This document shows, in pieces, positions 5,235 to 6,455 of a stretch of DNA of 6,455 nt. The stretch lies in contig JAICKZ010000188.1 of the NCBI GenBank assembly GCA_025927665.1, positions 1-6,455 on the forward strand, in the 5' to 3' direction. The translations under genes and the position numbers were made by a program. The stretch comes from Steroidobacteraceae bacterium. Lineage in GTDB: Bacteria; Pseudomonadota; Gammaproteobacteria; Steroidobacterales; Steroidobacteraceae. The first letter of the stretch is position 1. Each line of letters starts with the position of its first letter. The notes under the pieces are model-generated. The model searched no databases. It was not told the origin of the DNA and saw nothing but the letters and a program-made list of their open reading frames with translations.

Positions 5235-5870
5235 CTAGGAAAGAGCCTTTGTCGCATGCCGATGCGAATGCCAATAACGCCATCCCAGCAGCAGTGCAAG
5301 AATGGCTGCGTAAAGCAGCGGTTCGCGTACATCTCGTTTCACTTCCCAGTAGTAATGCCACACACCTAAAATGGCAATCACATATATCAGTCGATGTAAT
5401 TGCTTCCAGCGTTTGCCAAGACGACGCATCATGCCGTTGGTTGAAGTTGTCGCCAATGGAATCAGCAACAACAAAGCTGTGAAACCAATAGTGATGTAAG
5501 GTCGTTTGATGATGTCTTTGATAATGCTGTGCCAGCTGAAACCGGAATCAAGTAGAAAGCCTTGATCCAATATCAGCCATGTTAAAAAATGAAGCAACAC
5601 ATAAGTAAACGCAAATAGGCCCAACATACGACGTAGCATGACTAACCATGGCCAGCCCAGTGTGACGCGCAATGGAGTGACGCATAGCGTAATAAGTATG
5701 AATCGTAAACTCCATTGACCGAGTTGATGCAATACCTTTGCAACTGGATCAACGCCTAAATCAACGCCAGCGACATTGAATGCACCTGCAGTTAACCAGA
5801 TCAATGGTAGAAGGCAGACTATAAACAATAAAGGCTTGTAGACGCGACGAACGGTGTTGGCGGAAGGCAT
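5235..5870 (-). CDS. msrQ: Heme-binding membrane subunit of the periplasmic methionine sulfoxide reductase
   Basis: MsrQ (formerly YedZ) is the inner-membrane heme protein that passes electrons from the respiratory chain to periplasmic MsrP, which repairs oxidised methionines. From the ATG complement of 5868-5870 the protein has 211 residues, the length I recall for E. coli MsrQ. About six hydrophobic segments are visible (near 12-30, 50-69, 82-102, 126-142, 160-176, 183-200). Candidate heme ligands are His94 (LLHF), His159 (QLHRL) and His172 (WHYYW). Family motifs include RRMLGLFAF, KRPYITIGF and LGKRWKQLHRLIYV. The frame stays open to an ATG at 5921, but the extra 17 residues (MNASTSSARTE and on) are mostly encoded by palindromic element copy 3, so I prefer the shorter start although neither has a good ribosome site. 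It lies downstream of msrP on the same strand, separated by an unusually long spacer. Confidence 0.93.
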   Translation of the reverse strand: MPSANTVRRVYKPLLFIVCLLPLIWLTAGAFNVAGVDLGVDPVAKVLHQLGQWSLRFILITLCVTPLRVTLGWPWLVMLRRMLGLFAFTYVLLHFLTWLILDQGFLLDSGFSWHSIIKDIIKRPYITIGFTALLLLIPLATTSTNGMMRRLGKRWKQLHRLIYVIAILGVWHYYWEVKRDVREPLLYAAILALLLGWRYWHSHRHATKALS

Positions 5871-5890
5871 GGTTGAAGTGACTTTAGTTT

Positions 5891-5962
5891 CCGTTCGTGC
5901 TGAGCTTGTCGAAGCATTCATGATTATGATGAAGAACCCTTCGACAAGCTCAGGGTGAACGG
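5891..5962. repeat. Dispersed palindromic element, copy 3 (both arms well kept)
   Basis: Left arm CCGTTCGTGCTGAGCTTGTC followed by GAAG; right arm CCTTCGACAAGCTCAGGGTG followed by AACGG. The arms are complementary over about 24 bp with three mismatches and flank a 22-24-bp core (TTCATGATTATGATGAAGAA) related to copies 1 and 2. It sits between msrP and msrQ and reaches into the possible longer N-terminus of msrQ. A strong hairpin is expected in the msrPQ transcript. Confidence 0.9.
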
Positions 5963-6050
5963 ATTAATGAATCAGGGTGAACCGATTGATGGACAACTCA
6001 AGGTAAATGGATTAATGAACAGCTCAGGTGATTGGATTGATGAGTGACGG
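5951..6050. repeat. Diverged tandem array grown from the palindromic element's end
   Basis: Four head-to-tail units are visible: 5951-5972 (22 bp), 5973-5998, 5999-6024 and 6025-6050 (26 bp each). Each starts CAGG or CAAGG, then follow GTGAAC or a variant and GGATTAATGA or GGATTGATGA; longer units add roughly ACAGCT at the end. The first unit is the outer part of the right arm of element copy 3 plus flank. There are no unique spacers between units. No open frame or regulatory role is apparent. Confidence 0.75.
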
Positions 6051-6061
6051 TGATTTCAATG

Positions 6062-6455
6062 TCAAAAATATTTCTGCAAATCCATTCCTTTGTACAAACT
6101 TGCCACTTGTTCTTCGTAACCGTTGAACATTAATGTGGGTTGTCGTGAATTGAACAGACCCGATCCCGCACCGATGCGGCGTTCGCGTGCCTGACTCCAA
6201 CGTGGATGATCGCGATTTGGATTTACATTGGAATAAAAACCATACTCATTGGGTGCGGTCACGTTCCAAGTTGAGGGTGGTTGATTATCAACAAAGTTAA
6301 TTTCAACAATAGACTTGATGCTCTTGAAACCATACTTCCAGGGTGTGACCAATCGGATCGGCGCGCCATTTTGATTTGGCAAAGTCTGTCCATATAGACC
6401 CACCGCCATAAATGCCAGTGGATGCATTGCCTCATCGATACGCAAGCCTTCTACA
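6062..6455 (-). CDS. msrP: Periplasmic molybdopterin methionine sulfoxide reductase catalytic subunit, C-terminal part
   Basis: MsrP (formerly YedY) is the molybdenum-cofactor enzyme that reduces free and protein-bound methionine sulfoxide in the periplasm, with electrons from MsrQ. Only the last 131 codons lie in the window; the frame is open to the right edge (VEGLRIDEAMHPL is read from the first bases), so a TTG near 6445 is not the start. Conserved family stretches are GQTLPNQNGAPIRLVTPWKY then GFKSIKSI, the stretch APNEYGFYSNVNPNRDHPRW followed by SQARERRIG, and NGYEEQVASLYKGMDL near the end. The N-terminal twin-arginine signal and the cofactor cysteine would lie outside the window. The stop is TGA at 6062-6064. 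msrQ follows after 191 bp. The length of the visible part and the ending agree with the family. Confidence 0.95.
   Translation of the reverse strand, partial: VEGLRIDEAMHPLAFMAVGLYGQTLPNQNGAPIRLVTPWKYGFKSIKSIVEINFVDNQPPSTWNVTAPNEYGFYSNVNPNRDHPRWSQARERRIGAGSGLFNSRQPTLMFNGYEEQVASLYKGMDLQKYF

Noticed and set aside
4940..5482. Open frames at 4940-5203 (-), 5143-5361 (-) and 5228-5482 (+)
   Set aside because: They are shadows of the small gene and msrQ, or are generated by the palindromic element (the STSS-type peptide comes from its arm).
5951..6050. CRISPR array
   Set aside because: Units are contiguous and diverged, with no unique spacers and no cas genes; it is a degenerate tandem repeat.

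Overview
The window looks like a Gammaproteobacterial chromosome of moderate GC (roughly mid-40s percent by eye). The evidence is the company of its genes: a long-form hisG preceded by a TrpR-like regulator, an msrPQ pair for periplasmic methionine sulfoxide repair, and HigBA. I cannot name the genus.

Layout. (1) Positions 1-1230, minus strand: a promoter with an overlapping operator, then a TrpR/YerC-type repressor gene, then hisG, which runs off the left edge. The operator is a perfect 9-6-9 palindrome whose inner 18 bp have the same half-sites and spacing as the classical TrpR operator. The repressor probably regulates itself and histidine synthesis. (2) 1309-3098, minus strand: a stand-alone RelA/SpoT-type nucleotide pyrophosphotransferase with no hydrolase domain, and a complete higB-higA toxin-antitoxin pair. 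(3) 3174-4040, plus strand: a secreted CAP-domain protein, divergent from higBA across a 75-bp gap with a 19-bp palindrome. Its N-terminal half looks like a second, degenerate CAP repeat. (4) 4295-5038, plus strand: a nucleotidyltransferase gene of the AbiEii-like type broken by two frame changes, overlapping a small 74-codon gene. (5) 5235-6455, minus strand: msrQ and the C-terminal part of msrP, separated by an unusual 191-bp spacer.

Three copies of one dispersed palindromic element of about 72-81 bp lie at 4085-4165, 5107-5187 and 5891-5962. They sit downstream of the CAP gene, between convergent genes, and between msrP and msrQ. At the third copy the outer end of the element appears to have grown into a diverged tandem array of 22-26-bp units.

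Taken together, the middle of the window (1309-5038) reads as a small accessory island between two housekeeping loci. It holds three toxin-like modules (RelA/SpoT enzyme, HigBA, nucleotidyltransferase remnant) and a secreted CAP protein. No integrase, transposase or tRNA is visible. The most noteworthy items are the TrpR-like operator ahead of the histidine genes, the two-domain CAP protein, and the palindromic element with its tandem outgrowth.
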